The notes beneath the pieces were generated by a model. It ran no database searches. It was given only the letters and a program-made list of their open reading frames with translations, and was not told the origin of the DNA. The position numbers were made by a program, and so were the translations under genes. Source: JAUWQU01 sp964564285 (lineage in GTDB: Bacteria > Planctomycetota > Phycisphaerae > SM23-33). Taken from it: DNA of 14,323 nt. This document shows positions 1-7,329 of this stretch, in pieces (the stretch's first letter is position 1; every line of letters starts with the position of its first letter). The DNA lies in assembly GCA_964564285.1 (NCBI GenBank), contig CAZMBZ010000127.1, positions 1-14,323 on the forward strand. The letters run 5' to 3'.

Positions 1-105
1 TAAATAAGCTGTCACTCTCGCTGCTCAAGGTGACAACCTATTCCAGGACCGGACAGTAGTGGACCCTCCTTTCAGCTCACGTTTCTGTCCTCTGTTTGTG
101 ATGAT

Positions 106-1830
106 CTATTTGGAATCTGTCTGTCTGCTGATATTGTCGGGCCGGTCGGCGCCGGGATTCCCTGCCTCGTACATGCGGCGGGCTTCCTCGAAATCCAACG
201 CGCGATTAAAAATAGCGAGTTCGTCAATCAGGCCGTGGTACTCGCGATTGTAGTTGATATCCGATGATTGGATATTGGCCCGACTACTATCATCGCCGAT
301 CCAAACGGGGAATCTATTCGACTGAAGGGACGTCCATTGCTTTTCGGCCTGCAATTGCCCATCCACGTAGAAACGCGCTTTGGCAGAAGCCCCGCCCTGT
401 TCGCAGACAGCCACGGCCAGGTGCCATCGGTTGTCGTATATGCGAGTCGCGCTTATGGCAAGTGGATTAGACCAATTGGCGTTCTGGGAGAAATTGATCT
501 TACTATCTTCCTGCGTGACGTAAGTGTACCGACCGCGCGTGCGTTGGATGCGCCAGCCCCCGCCGCCTTTGCTTATCAATGGCTGCCAGGGCGCGCTCAT
601 GCTGTGAATCTTGAACCACAGGCAAATGGAGTACGAGCCAGTGAAGTTCATCTTCTCCGACGCGGCGCTCGAGAGCTCGACGCGGTTCTTGGAATACGGC
701 CCGGCGAACTCCAGCGCGCCCTTGCCGGGGAAGCGGCCTCGCGTCCAGATCGGGCCGATGATCTTACCGTCGAATTCGGTTCGGCCGCGAACCTCGCGCA
801 GTACGGATGCCTCTTCGTCACCTGAGTTGTCGAAGGTGTAGTAGGCCAGAAGATTCGGGTCCTTGACCAGTTCGGCGCTGTATGCCCGCCAGCGATTGAA
901 AGCGGCGATATTCTGGCCGGCGAGTTGCTTATCCATGCCTTCGGGCCGCAGCAGTTGCATCTCCAGGTCTTCGGCGGACCACTGGCGGACCTGCTTGTCC
1001 TTGTTGACCCGGACGGCCTGACCTGCTTTCAGCCGCTGGCCATTGGCGGCCAGTTCGATCTCGCCTTCGAACACCCTCACGTCGGTCTCACCGTTGACCT
1101 TCACGCCGAACTCCGTGCCGAAGTCGGTGATCCGTCCGGTCGGAGTCTCGACGATGAAACCCTTGGCGCGATCGGGCACGCGAGCCACCAGCTTTCCCTT
1201 TGCCAACCGCACCGAGTTGCTGCTGATAAGCTCGACGTCGCAGGGAGCCTGTAGGATAGCGCGCACCCCGCTCATCATCGTGATTTCGGCCGCGCCCTCG
1301 CTCAGGAAAAGTTTGCCGGGATGAAGTTCGGCGTGATCCAGAATGACACCGCGATCGGCCCATCGGGCGTTCACCGAGGCGCTAAGCGTGGCGACGTGCG
1401 GCGGCAGGTCGGGTAGGACTGGGGCGTCAGCATTCCTGTTGACGGCAGGTTTCGGCCGCTCGACTATCTGGGGTACCGGCGGATTCAGCCGGAAGCCCTG
1501 GTACAGCACGATGGAAACGGACGCCGCAGCGATGAGCACCGCGGCCGCGAGCAGTATCAGCGGCACCCAGAGCGACCGCGATGGGCCGCGACGGGACGTA
1601 GCGGCCGCCGGCAGAGACTGGACCTGCGGCAGGCACTCCGGCGGGGCTCCCGCCAGTTCCCATTGCATCTCGCTATGCAGCAGCATCAGGTCCACGTAGC
1701 GATCGTGCAGGGCGGGCTCGGCCTCAAGCCTGGCGAACAGTTCGCGGCGCCGGTCTTCGGTAAGCTCACCCTCCATCGCGGAGATCAGAAGGCGGTCGAA
1801 GTCATCCATGTTCTTCGATTGCTCGTTCAT
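106..1830 (-). CDS. FecR-type anti-sigma membrane protein with C-terminal LamG domain
   Basis: Probable anti-sigma/sensor partner of the ECF sigma factor upstream. Seen in the 574-aa product: a short acidic N-terminal helical region (about 1-60) of the kind that binds sigma in planctomycete anti-sigma proteins, one transmembrane helix (about 86-113, VPLILLAAAVLIAAAS), a FecR-like beta domain (about 161-264, with the FGTEFGV and VRVFEGEIEL motifs), and a LamG/concanavalin-A-like domain (about 327-559, from LLAYYTFD through GLIDELAIFNRAL). The FecR and LamG parts should lie outside the cytoplasm. The start at 1830 is chosen because GGAGAG lies 7 nt upstream and because ATGA overlaps the sigma stop codon, which suggests translational coupling; an upstream in-frame ATG at 1863 lies inside the sigma gene and is less likely. 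LamG domains commonly bind glycans, so a polysaccharide-sensing role is inferred, not shown. Domain calls are secure; the anti-sigma role is probable. Confidence 0.88.
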   Translation of the reverse strand: MNEQSKNMDDFDRLLISAMEGELTEDRRRELFARLEAEPALHDRYVDLMLLHSEMQWELAGAPPECLPQVQSLPAAATSRRGPSRSLWVPLILLAAAVLIAAASVSIVLYQGFRLNPPVPQIVERPKPAVNRNADAPVLPDLPPHVATLSASVNARWADRGVILDHAELHPGKLFLSEGAAEITMMSGVRAILQAPCDVELISSNSVRLAKGKLVARVPDRAKGFIVETPTGRITDFGTEFGVKVNGETDVRVFEGEIELAANGQRLKAGQAVRVNKDKQVRQWSAEDLEMQLLRPEGMDKQLAGQNIAAFNRWRAYSAELVKDPNLLAYYTFDNSGDEEASVLREVRGRTEFDGKIIGPIWTRGRFPGKGALEFAGPYSKNRVELSSAASEKMNFTGSYSICLWFKIHSMSAPWQPLISKGGGGWRIQRTRGRYTYVTQEDSKINFSQNANWSNPLAISATRIYDNRWHLAVAVCEQGGASAKARFYVDGQLQAEKQWTSLQSNRFPVWIGDDSSRANIQSSDINYNREYHGLIDELAIFNRALDFEEARRMYEAGNPGADRPDNISRQTDSK

Positions 1831-2357
1831 GCTCTCTCTCCGGCCAGCGACTTGTTTATGCAATCCAGCAGGGTTTGGCGGATGCGGTACAGCGCGACGC
1901 GCACAGCCTGGGCGGACCGCTCCAGCAGGGCGGCGATGCCCTGGGCGTTATGGCCCTGGGAATAGCGAAGGCGGATCATGTGCCGGCTGTGCTCGGGCAG
2001 CTTGCCGACGCAGCCATGCATAGCCTCGATGTACTCGTCCCGATTGTGTCGCAGGCGGGCTTCGGCTCGCTCGGCCAGATTGGCCAGCGCGTCTTCTTCG
2101 AGAAAGGAAAGCCGCTCGCGCTTGCGGCGAAGGAAGTGGGCGAGAACCTGATTGTACGCCACCTTGCGAGCCCAGGCCTGTGGGTTGTCCGTCCGAGCCC
2201 ACTCGTCGGCCTTGCGCAGCAAAACCATGTTCACTTCCTGAAGGATGTCCTCGGCCTCGGAAGCCGCGGCCACCAACGTCAGGATGTACCCGTACAGCAT
2301 CCGCTGGCAGCGGGTAATGCGCTCCAACAGTTGCTGTTCGGGCGTCAATTCAGGCAT
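1827..2357 (-). CDS. ECF-type RNA polymerase sigma factor (Rhodopirellula/Verrucomicrobium-like family)
   Basis: Sigma-70 family factor of the extracytoplasmic-function type, which directs RNA polymerase to a specific regulon. The 176-aa length is typical. Region 2 is about residues 12-80, with the core-binding/-10 motif SEAEDILQEV and the basic stretch FLRRKRERL. Region 4 is about 112-165, with LPEHSRHMIRLRY followed by a helix-turn-helix (GIAALLERSAQAVRVALYRIR). There is no regulatory C-terminal extension, so control should come from the FecR/LamG protein whose ATG overlaps this stop codon by 4 nt. A GAGAG sequence lies about 6 nt before the ATG. I saw no convincing promoter upstream. The target regulon cannot be read from the window. 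Confidence 0.93.
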   Translation of the reverse strand: MPELTPEQQLLERITRCQRMLYGYILTLVAAASEAEDILQEVNMVLLRKADEWARTDNPQAWARKVAYNQVLAHFLRRKRERLSFLEEDALANLAERAEARLRHNRDEYIEAMHGCVGKLPEHSRHMIRLRYSQGHNAQGIAALLERSAQAVRVALYRIRQTLLDCINKSLAGERA

Positions 2358-2578
2358 AAAACACTCTCATTCGCCTCTGTGGCAATGGCTTAAACGCAGA
2401 TAGACCCTCAGAACCGACACGAATTGAAGAAATGCTCTATGGATAAGTATCGCCATATCGCCTTTTGTTACAGGAAATCGCAAAAACACGGCCGAAAAAC
2501 TGTTTCGAACAACACAGGAACCGCCAAACCACGCCCCGAAAGCCCGCCAGATGTCGGTACGCCTTGCCACAAGGTCGT

Positions 2579-2606
2579 TTCACAAGCTGTATCGTCTGTG
2601 TATGCT
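2579..2606 (+). promoter_or_regulatory. candidate promoter for the TIM-barrel isomerase
   Basis: TTCACA (2579-2584) matches the -35 consensus at 5 of 6 positions, and TATGCT (2601-2606) matches -10 at 4 of 6, with a 16-nt spacer. Transcription would start near 2613, which gives a leader of about 78 nt to the GTG at 2691 and argues against initiation at 2424. The rest of the divergent gap 2358-2690 holds only a short TATCGCCA tandem duplication at 2448-2462. Consensus match only. Confidence 0.3.
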
Positions 2607-2690
2607 GTGCAAAGTCAGCGATTCTCGGCTCGGCCGACAGACCCGAGAATGGCAATTCTACGCGAAATTGCGGCACGAAAGGACAATCCC

Positions 2691-3521
2691 GTGAGCGAAT
2701 CGACAGATAAAGCCAACGGAACCCCCGAAAAGTTCGACTCCGACGACCAAGCCGGTGCGCCCAAGGGCAATATAAAGCAATCGGCCTCTCGATGGTGCTA
2801 CAACAAGACCCCCTTGGACGAGCTATGCGTCAAGGGCAAGGCGATGGGCCTGCTGGGCATCGACCTGCTGGGGCCCGGGCCGGATTTCGACGTGCTGAAG
2901 AAGCATGGCATGGTCTGCACGATGGTCAACTGTTCGGGCATCGCCGAAGGACTCAACGACAGGGCCAATCACGCCGAATGCCTGGCTGCGATTAGAGAGG
3001 CGATAGAAGCGACGGCTGAGGCGGGGTTTCCGAACGTGATATGCTTTTCCGGCAATCGCAGGGAGGGCCTGACCGACGAGCAGGGCCAGGACAACTGCGC
3101 CGAGGCGCTCAAGCAGATCGCCGGCCTGGCTGAGCGGAAGAACGTCACGCTCTGCATGGAACTGCTGAACTCCAAACGCAATCACAAGGGCTACATGTGC
3201 GACCGCACCGCCTGGGGCGCCGGCGTCTGCAAGAAGGTCGGATCGGAGCGGGTCAAGCTGCTCTACGACATCTACCACATGCAGATCGACGAGGGCGACG
3301 TAATCGCAACTATCGGCGAGTACAAGGACTACATCGGCCATTACCACACCGGTGGCGTGCCCGGGCGAAACGAGATCGACGATACGCAGGAGCTTTACTA
3401 CCCAGCCATCATGCGCGCGATCTTGGAAACCGGCTATGAAGGCTATGTCGCCCACGAGTTCGTCCCCAAACGAGACCCGCTGACGAGCCTGCGACAGGCG
3501 ATCGAAATCTGCGACGTTTGA
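2691..3521 (+). CDS. hydroxypyruvate isomerase-like TIM-barrel protein
   Basis: AP-endonuclease-2/xylose-isomerase-like TIM barrel, closest in motif layout to hydroxypyruvate isomerase (Hyi), which interconverts hydroxypyruvate and tartronate semialdehyde. The four metal/catalytic positions of the Hyi/epimerase group are visible: Glu157 in CMELLN, Asp193 in LYDIYHMQ, His219 in GHYHTGG, Glu256 in AHEFVPK. The chosen start is GTG at 2691, with GAAAGGA (2677-2683) 7 nt upstream; it gives 276 aa, near family size. The frame stays open back to 2424 (365 aa), but that extension has no family resemblance, and an ATG at 2649 has a poorer ribosome site. The gene converges on another TIM barrel at 3615 with a hairpin between them. 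The substrate could equally be another keto sugar or sugar acid, since the family is broad. Confidence 0.85.
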   Translation: MSESTDKANGTPEKFDSDDQAGAPKGNIKQSASRWCYNKTPLDELCVKGKAMGLLGIDLLGPGPDFDVLKKHGMVCTMVNCSGIAEGLNDRANHAECLAAIREAIEATAEAGFPNVICFSGNRREGLTDEQGQDNCAEALKQIAGLAERKNVTLCMELLNSKRNHKGYMCDRTAWGAGVCKKVGSERVKLLYDIYHMQIDEGDVIATIGEYKDYIGHYHTGGVPGRNEIDDTQELYYPAIMRAILETGYEGYVAHEFVPKRDPLTSLRQAIEICDV

Positions 3522-3522
3522 A

Positions 3523-3552
3523 GAAGCACTACCACAGAAGCACTGAGACGCT
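3523..3552. repeat. degenerate CACAGA/GCACTGA-type intergenic tract
   Basis: Directly after the isomerase stop, GAAGCACT occurs twice (3523-3530 and 3537-3544), 14 nt apart, within a run of GCACTGAGACGCTGAG type. It resembles the short degenerate intergenic tracts that I know from many environmental bacterial genomes. No coding capacity. Two comparable tracts with other units occur at 5331 and 8742. Confidence 0.45.
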
Positions 3553-3593
3553 GAGAATGGAAGGAGCAGGACGTTGCTGCTTCTTCCATTCTC
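3553..3593. terminator. bidirectional hairpin between convergent isomerase genes
   Basis: A 17-bp stem, 3553-3569 against 3577-3593, with a 7-nt loop. The outer 11 bp (GAGAATGGAAG / CTTCCATTCTC) are perfect; one inner pair is G-U when read as RNA on the plus strand. It lies in the 93-nt gap between two genes that end toward each other, the position expected of a shared terminator. No long T run follows on either strand, so it may act by stalling, Rho, or 3'-end protection. Confidence 0.7.
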
Positions 3594-3614
3594 TAGACCC
3601 CTGTGGCTCCGCGG

Positions 3615-4388
3615 TTAGAAATCCAGGCCGCGAAGGTATTGCAGGCACTTGTCGACGTCCGCCATGGCGCGCTCGGCTTTGCGCTCGTGCTCTACGATGA
3701 ACCATTCCGCCCCGCCGACGCTGGCAGCCAGGGGCAGGAACTCTTTCCAATCCACCTCGCCCTCGCCGATAACGGCGTCGGGTGCCCCACGGTATTCCTT
3801 CAGATGGACCGTCCGCGATCGGCCTGGAAAACGCTTGAGCATGGCGACCGGATCTCCCCCGCCCGCAATCGCATTGCCTACGTCAACCTGCATCACCACG
3901 TCGTCGCTGGTCCGGGAAAAGAACACCTCCCACGGAAGCTCGCCGTCGATCTCAGCAAATTCCATCGAGTGGTTATGGTAACCCGTGTACATGCCGTGCG
4001 GGCGGAGACGCCCGGCGATCTCGTTGAGCACGTCGGCCGCTCGCTTCCACGAATCCATGCTGTCGCGGTATTCCTTGGCCAGCACCGGCACGATGAGAAA
4101 CTGGTTGCCCAGGGTCCGGTGAAACTCGACGGACTTTTCCAATTCGTCGCCAAGCAGTTTGTCCATGCCCACGTGCGAGCCGCAGCATGCCAGACCGTTG
4201 TCATCGAGTATCCGTCGCAGATCGGCAGCGCTCCAGCCGTGGTATCCGGCGAACTCGACGCCCTGGTAGCCCATCCGCGCCAACTCGGCCGCGATGGCGG
4301 GAAAGTTTTTGCCCTCGTCGGCCTGGCAGGTGTGACGGATCGAGAATAGTTGCAGGCCAAACGGAATGTCCCTGATATCCTTCGCCAT
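3615..4388 (-). CDS. sugar phosphate isomerase/epimerase family TIM-barrel protein
   Basis: Xylose-isomerase-like TIM barrel of 257 aa, the family's usual length, probably cytoplasmic because no signal peptide is visible. Recognisable strands and ligands are GVEFAGY (Glu45), GYHNHSMEF (His138/His140/Glu143), VVMQVDVGN (Asp169), TVHLKEY (His195) and WFIVEHE (Glu233), consistent with a divalent-metal site. The start is ATG 4388, placed 8 nt after a perfect AAGGAG (4397-4402 on the plus strand). A GTG three codons upstream overlaps that ribosome site and is rejected. The gene is divergent from the thioredoxin gene and convergent with the Hyi-like gene. Planctomycetes carry many such paralogs, often near sulfatases and sugar catabolism genes. 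The exact sugar substrate cannot be assigned from sequence. Confidence 0.87.
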   Translation of the reverse strand: MAKDIRDIPFGLQLFSIRHTCQADEGKNFPAIAAELARMGYQGVEFAGYHGWSAADLRRILDDNGLACCGSHVGMDKLLGDELEKSVEFHRTLGNQFLIVPVLAKEYRDSMDSWKRAADVLNEIAGRLRPHGMYTGYHNHSMEFAEIDGELPWEVFFSRTSDDVVMQVDVGNAIAGGGDPVAMLKRFPGRSRTVHLKEYRGAPDAVIGEGEVDWKEFLPLAASVGGAEWFIVEHERKAERAMADVDKCLQYLRGLDF

Positions 4389-4449
4389 GAAAAACACTCC
4401 TTGTTGGGGCCACTCGCGGCCCGGCTACGTGTTTCACTGATGTACGCCT

Positions 4450-4479
4450 TTGACATCGGCCATACGCCGATGCGATGAT
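4450..4479 (+). promoter_or_regulatory. candidate promoter with palindromic spacer, upstream of the thioredoxin gene
   Basis: A perfect -35 TTGACA (4450-4455) is followed by an 18-nt spacer and an extended -10 (TGC then GATGAT, 4474-4479). The spacer contains a perfect 7-bp inverted repeat, CATCGGC (4454-4460) and GCCGATG (4466-4472), with a 5-nt centre; a regulator bound there would block RNA polymerase. The leader to the ATG at 4558 would be about 72 nt. The promoter is a consensus match; the operator role is inferred. Confidence 0.45.
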
Positions 4480-4557
4480 AACCGCAGAGACAATGGCCGC
4501 AAGTGCCAACCAGCAAAGCCCACGCCGCCAAGACGGGGCGAAAGGTGAGTTAAAACA

Positions 4558-5304
4558 ATGAGTTCAAACGCCGGACCCAAAATCTTCCGCGCCCTTGCCG
4601 CTGTCACGATGGGCGTGGTGATGTCGTGGATGCTTCCCGCTGCAACTGCGGCCAGGGCGAAAAAGCCCGCCGGCTCGCCAGCAACCCAACCGGCAGCCAA
4701 GTCGCCGACGACCCAGCCCTCAACCAGGCCGGACAAGCCGTGCCTGACGCCGACCACCGCCCCCACGACCAGGCCTGCCGGCGGGGACATCAAGCGATTC
4801 GCCATCGGCTCGCCCTTTGAACACAAGTACAAACCGCCGAAGGAGACTGGCGGCAAGCAAATATGGGCCTACTCGTGCCTTTGGGAAAAAGCCCCCAAAC
4901 TCGAAGTCCAGAAATGGCTCACCGCCAAGCCGAAGACCAAAGGCAAGTTCGTGCTCATCGAGTTCTGGGCCACATGGTGCCCGCCCTGCCGCAAGTCGAT
5001 CGGACTGCTTAACGGCCTGCACAAAAAGTTCGGCAAGGATTTGGTGGTTATCGGTATTTCCCACGAGACGGAAGCCGACGTGCGAGCGCTCAAGACGCAC
5101 CGGATCGAGTACTTCAGCGCTATCGACACCAAGGCCCGGACGAAGAAGGAACTGGGAGTTTTCGGCATTCCGCACGTGATACTCATCGAGCCTGGCGGTT
5201 GTGTCGTATGGGAAGGCTTTCCACTGCTCAAGGGCCACGAGCTGACTGAGAAGATCATCGCCAAGATGATCGTGATCGGCAGAAAGAGCGGATCATTGAA
5301 GTAA
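4558..5304 (+). CDS. secreted TlpA/ResA-like thioredoxin-fold protein
   Basis: Thiol-disulfide oxidoreductase of the TlpA/AhpC-TSA type, expected to act outside the cytoplasm. The 248-aa product starts with a signal peptide (about 1-32, hydrophobic ALAAVTMGVVMSWML). A Thr/Pro/Gln-rich linker follows (about 41-75, with TTQP, STRP and TTRP units), then the thioredoxin domain (about 115-240). The active site WCPPC places the catalytic cysteines at 141 and 144. The cis-proline is Pro205 in FGIPHVI, and FVLIEFWATW is the typical strand before the active site. AAAGGTGAG at 4541-4549 sits 8 nt before the ATG. The sulfatase gene follows 69 nt downstream on the same strand, so they may be cotranscribed. 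The electron donor and client protein are unknown. Confidence 0.9.
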   Translation: MSSNAGPKIFRALAAVTMGVVMSWMLPAATAARAKKPAGSPATQPAAKSPTTQPSTRPDKPCLTPTTAPTTRPAGGDIKRFAIGSPFEHKYKPPKETGGKQIWAYSCLWEKAPKLEVQKWLTAKPKTKGKFVLIEFWATWCPPCRKSIGLLNGLHKKFGKDLVVIGISHETEADVRALKTHRIEYFSAIDTKARTKKELGVFGIPHVILIEPGGCVVWEGFPLLKGHELTEKIIAKMIVIGRKSGSLK

Positions 5305-5330
5305 CAGCCCCGGCGGCAGATGTGGCCGAA

Positions 5331-5366
5331 CACCAAAAACACGAACAACACGAACAACACGGAGAA
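5331..5366 (+). repeat. four 9-nt CACGAACAA-type tandem units; the last supplies the ribosome site
   Basis: Four consecutive 9-nt units: CACCAAAAA, CACGAACAA, CACGAACAA, CACGGAGAA. The two middle units are identical and the outer two are degenerate. The last carries GGAGAAG (5361-5367), which is the Shine-Dalgarno of the sulfatase starting at 5374. Read in frame, the tract would encode Asn-Thr repeats, which explains a spurious longer start at 5320. Confidence 0.7.
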
Positions 5367-5373
5367 GACAGAT

Positions 5374-6948
5374 ATGAACGGACAGATCACTCGACGGCGG
5401 TTCCTGCAATGGACAGGCGCCGGAACTGCGGCGACACTTCTGGGCAAGCCCCTGGCCGGGGCCTTGGCGGCGCCGAAAGCGGCCAGGCCCAACATCGTGT
5501 ACATCCTCGCCGACGACATGGGCTACGGCGACGTGCGGTGCCTTAACAAGGACGGCAAGATCGCGACGCCCAACATGGACCGCCTCGCCGCAGATGGGAT
5601 GGCCTTCACGGACGCCCACAGCGGCTCAGCCGTCTGCACGCCAACGCGATATGGCATACTCACGGGCCGGTACACCTGGCGGACGAAGCTTGCCAGGGGC
5701 GTGCTGCTGGGCTACTCCCAGCACCTGATAGACCCGGCCCGGATGACCGTCGCCAGCATGCTCAAGGCCAAAGGCTATCACACGGGCGGCATTGGCAAGT
5801 GGCACGTGGGCATGGACTTCGCCACCACTGATGGCAAGAAAGCCGCCGGCAACGGTTCCAACGTGGACTTCACCGCGCCAATAGCCAACAGTCCAAAGGC
5901 GGTCGGGTTCGACTACTACTACGGCATATCGGCCTCGCTTGATATGCCGCCATATGTATATATTCACAACGACCGCTTCGCCTCCGTGCCAACTTCCACG
6001 CGGACCTACATCCGCAAGGGCCTGGCCGCCGAGGACTTCCACGCCATCGATGTCCTGCCAACGCTCACAGCCAAGGCGGTCGAATACATCGACCAACGCG
6101 CCGCGGCCGGGCCAGACAAACCGTTCTTCCTTTACATGCCGCTCAACGCCCCGCACACGCCGATCGCGCCGACGAATAAGTTCCAGGGCGCAAGCGGCCT
6201 GAACGCATACGGCGACTTCGTCATGCAGGTCGACGACACGGTCGGGAAGGTCCTGGCCGCCCTGGACCGCCATCACCTGGCCGACAACACGCTGGTGATA
6301 ATGGCAAGCGACAACGGCTGCTCGCCCCAAGCGAACTTCGAGCAACTCGCCGAAAAGGGCCACGACCCCAGCTACGTCTTCCGCGGCCATAAGGCTGACA
6401 TCTTCGAGGGCGGGCATCGCATTCCCTTCATCGCCCGCTGGCCCGGACGCGTCAAGCCCCACAGCACCTGCGGCCAGACCATCTGCCTGACCGACCTGAT
6501 GGCAACCTGCGCAGCCATCATCGGGACCAAACTGCCCGACAACGCCGGCGAGGATTCCGTAAACCTTCTGCCCGCCTTGACAAGCGCCACAAGCAAACCC
6601 CTGCGCCAAGCCACCATCCACCATTCCATCAACGGATCGTTCTCCATCCGACAGGGCAAGTGGAAGCTCGAACTCTGCCCGGGCTCGGGCGGCTGGAGCA
6701 AGCCCAAACCAAGAAGCCAGGAAGCAAAACAACTGCCCGGCGTGCAGTTGTACGACCTCGAACAGGACATCTCCGAACGCCACAATCTCCAGGCCGAGAA
6801 CCCCGAGATCGTAGCGAGACTCACCAAGCTGCTTCAGTCCTACATCGACAAGGGCCGAAGCACCCCAGGTGCCCCGCAGAAAAACGACCGCGAGATAAGC
6901 ATCACCAGGCCGCGCCCCAAAGCCAAGGCCTCCACCAAACGCCAATAG
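5374..6948 (+). CDS. Tat-exported type I sulfatase (arylsulfatase A-like)
   Basis: Formylglycine-dependent sulfatase that hydrolyses sulfate esters, probably from a sulfated sugar. In the 524-aa product the twin-arginine signal is RRRFLQWTGAG (about 7-17) with cleavage near the LAAPKAA region. The calcium-site aspartates are in ILADDMGYGD (Asp47/48). The catalytic signature C-T-P-T-R has Cys88 as the residue to be oxidised to formylglycine, followed by ILTGR. GKWH (about 141-144) and ASDNG (Asp313/Asn314) are further family active-site motifs. The C-terminal LYDLEQDISERHNL motif is usual, then a basic tail. The start at 5374 uses GGAG 9 nt upstream and places the Tat motif at the N-terminus; the longer frame from 5320 only reads through a repeat. 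No formylglycine-generating enzyme lies in the window. The actual substrate is not predictable here. Confidence 0.94.
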   Translation: MNGQITRRRFLQWTGAGTAATLLGKPLAGALAAPKAARPNIVYILADDMGYGDVRCLNKDGKIATPNMDRLAADGMAFTDAHSGSAVCTPTRYGILTGRYTWRTKLARGVLLGYSQHLIDPARMTVASMLKAKGYHTGGIGKWHVGMDFATTDGKKAAGNGSNVDFTAPIANSPKAVGFDYYYGISASLDMPPYVYIHNDRFASVPTSTRTYIRKGLAAEDFHAIDVLPTLTAKAVEYIDQRAAAGPDKPFFLYMPLNAPHTPIAPTNKFQGASGLNAYGDFVMQVDDTVGKVLAALDRHHLADNTLVIMASDNGCSPQANFEQLAEKGHDPSYVFRGHKADIFEGGHRIPFIARWPGRVKPHSTCGQTICLTDLMATCAAIIGTKLPDNAGEDSVNLLPALTSATSKPLRQATIHHSINGSFSIRQGKWKLELCPGSGGWSKPKPRSQEAKQLPGVQLYDLEQDISERHNLQAENPEIVARLTKLLQSYIDKGRSTPGAPQKNDREISITRPRPKAKASTKRQ

Positions 6949-7074
6949 CCCAATCTGCCCGGCCCGACGGCGAAAAAAACAAAACTTCATCCAGAAAGAC
7001 GGCCTGGCGTTGACGACGAAAAGCCACTCGCCAGGGCCACAGGTTCGTGACGTGTGATTTGGGATACCCCCATG

Positions 7075-7132
7075 CCTAGGGTTAACGGTCTTGACTCACC
7101 CCTAGGTATTGGGCTGAGCCCGACGACCTAGG
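7075..7132. repeat. three CCTAGG palindromes at exact 26-bp spacing
   Basis: CCTAGG occurs at 7075-7080, 7101-7106 and 7127-7132, start to start exactly 26 bp each time. The intervening sequences are not alike, so this is a phased motif and not a simple tandem duplication. A small GGGCT-G-AGCCC palindrome (7111-7121) sits between the second and third. By eye CCTAGG occurs only once more in the window (11880-11885, inside a gene). The rest of the gap 6949-7329 holds the dnaB promoter below and no gene that I can support. Confidence 0.6.
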
Positions 7133-7219
7133 CTGCACGCCAAGCCACCACCTTGCCTCGGACAATGGCAATATGATACCGATGACCGGCGATCTTGTTC
7201 GGGTATTGGTTTAGCCTCG

Positions 7220-7249
7220 CTTGCCCGGCCAGTGCGGGCAAGGTACAAT
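7220..7249 (+). promoter_or_regulatory. candidate dnaB promoter overlapped by an inverted repeat
   Basis: TTGCCC (7221-7226), a 17-nt spacer and TACAAT (7244-7249) form a good sigma-70-type promoter. A perfect 8-bp inverted repeat, CTTGCCCG (7220-7227) and CGGGCAAG (7235-7242) with a 7-nt centre, covers the -35 and most of the spacer, a typical place for an operator. The expected leader is about 74 nt before the ATG at 7330. Function is inferred from layout. Confidence 0.5.
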
Positions 7250-7329
7250 CGCTCCCACGGATGTTCATGACACCCGCAAGCCCGCAAGCCATAACTGCAC
7301 GAGAACCATTGCGAGAGGAACCGTCACGG

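Noticed and set aside
51..91. GGACAG/CTGTCC inverted repeat downstream of the FecR/LamG gene
   Set aside because: Only 6 bp with a 29-nt loop and no T run; too weak to call a terminator.
2424..2690. 89-residue N-terminal extension of the Hyi-like isomerase
   Set aside because: No family resemblance, no ribosome site at 2424, a candidate promoter lies inside it, and a GAAAGGA site serves the GTG at 2691.
3603..4349. 248-codon plus-strand frame opposite the sugar isomerase
   Set aside because: The minus-strand frame has a perfect AAGGAG and clear TIM-barrel motifs; the plus frame has neither.
5626..6990. 454-codon open frame on the minus strand opposite the first sulfatase
   Set aside because: It is antisense to a gene with complete sulfatase motifs, shows no recognisable domain, and arises from high GC3 on the other strand.
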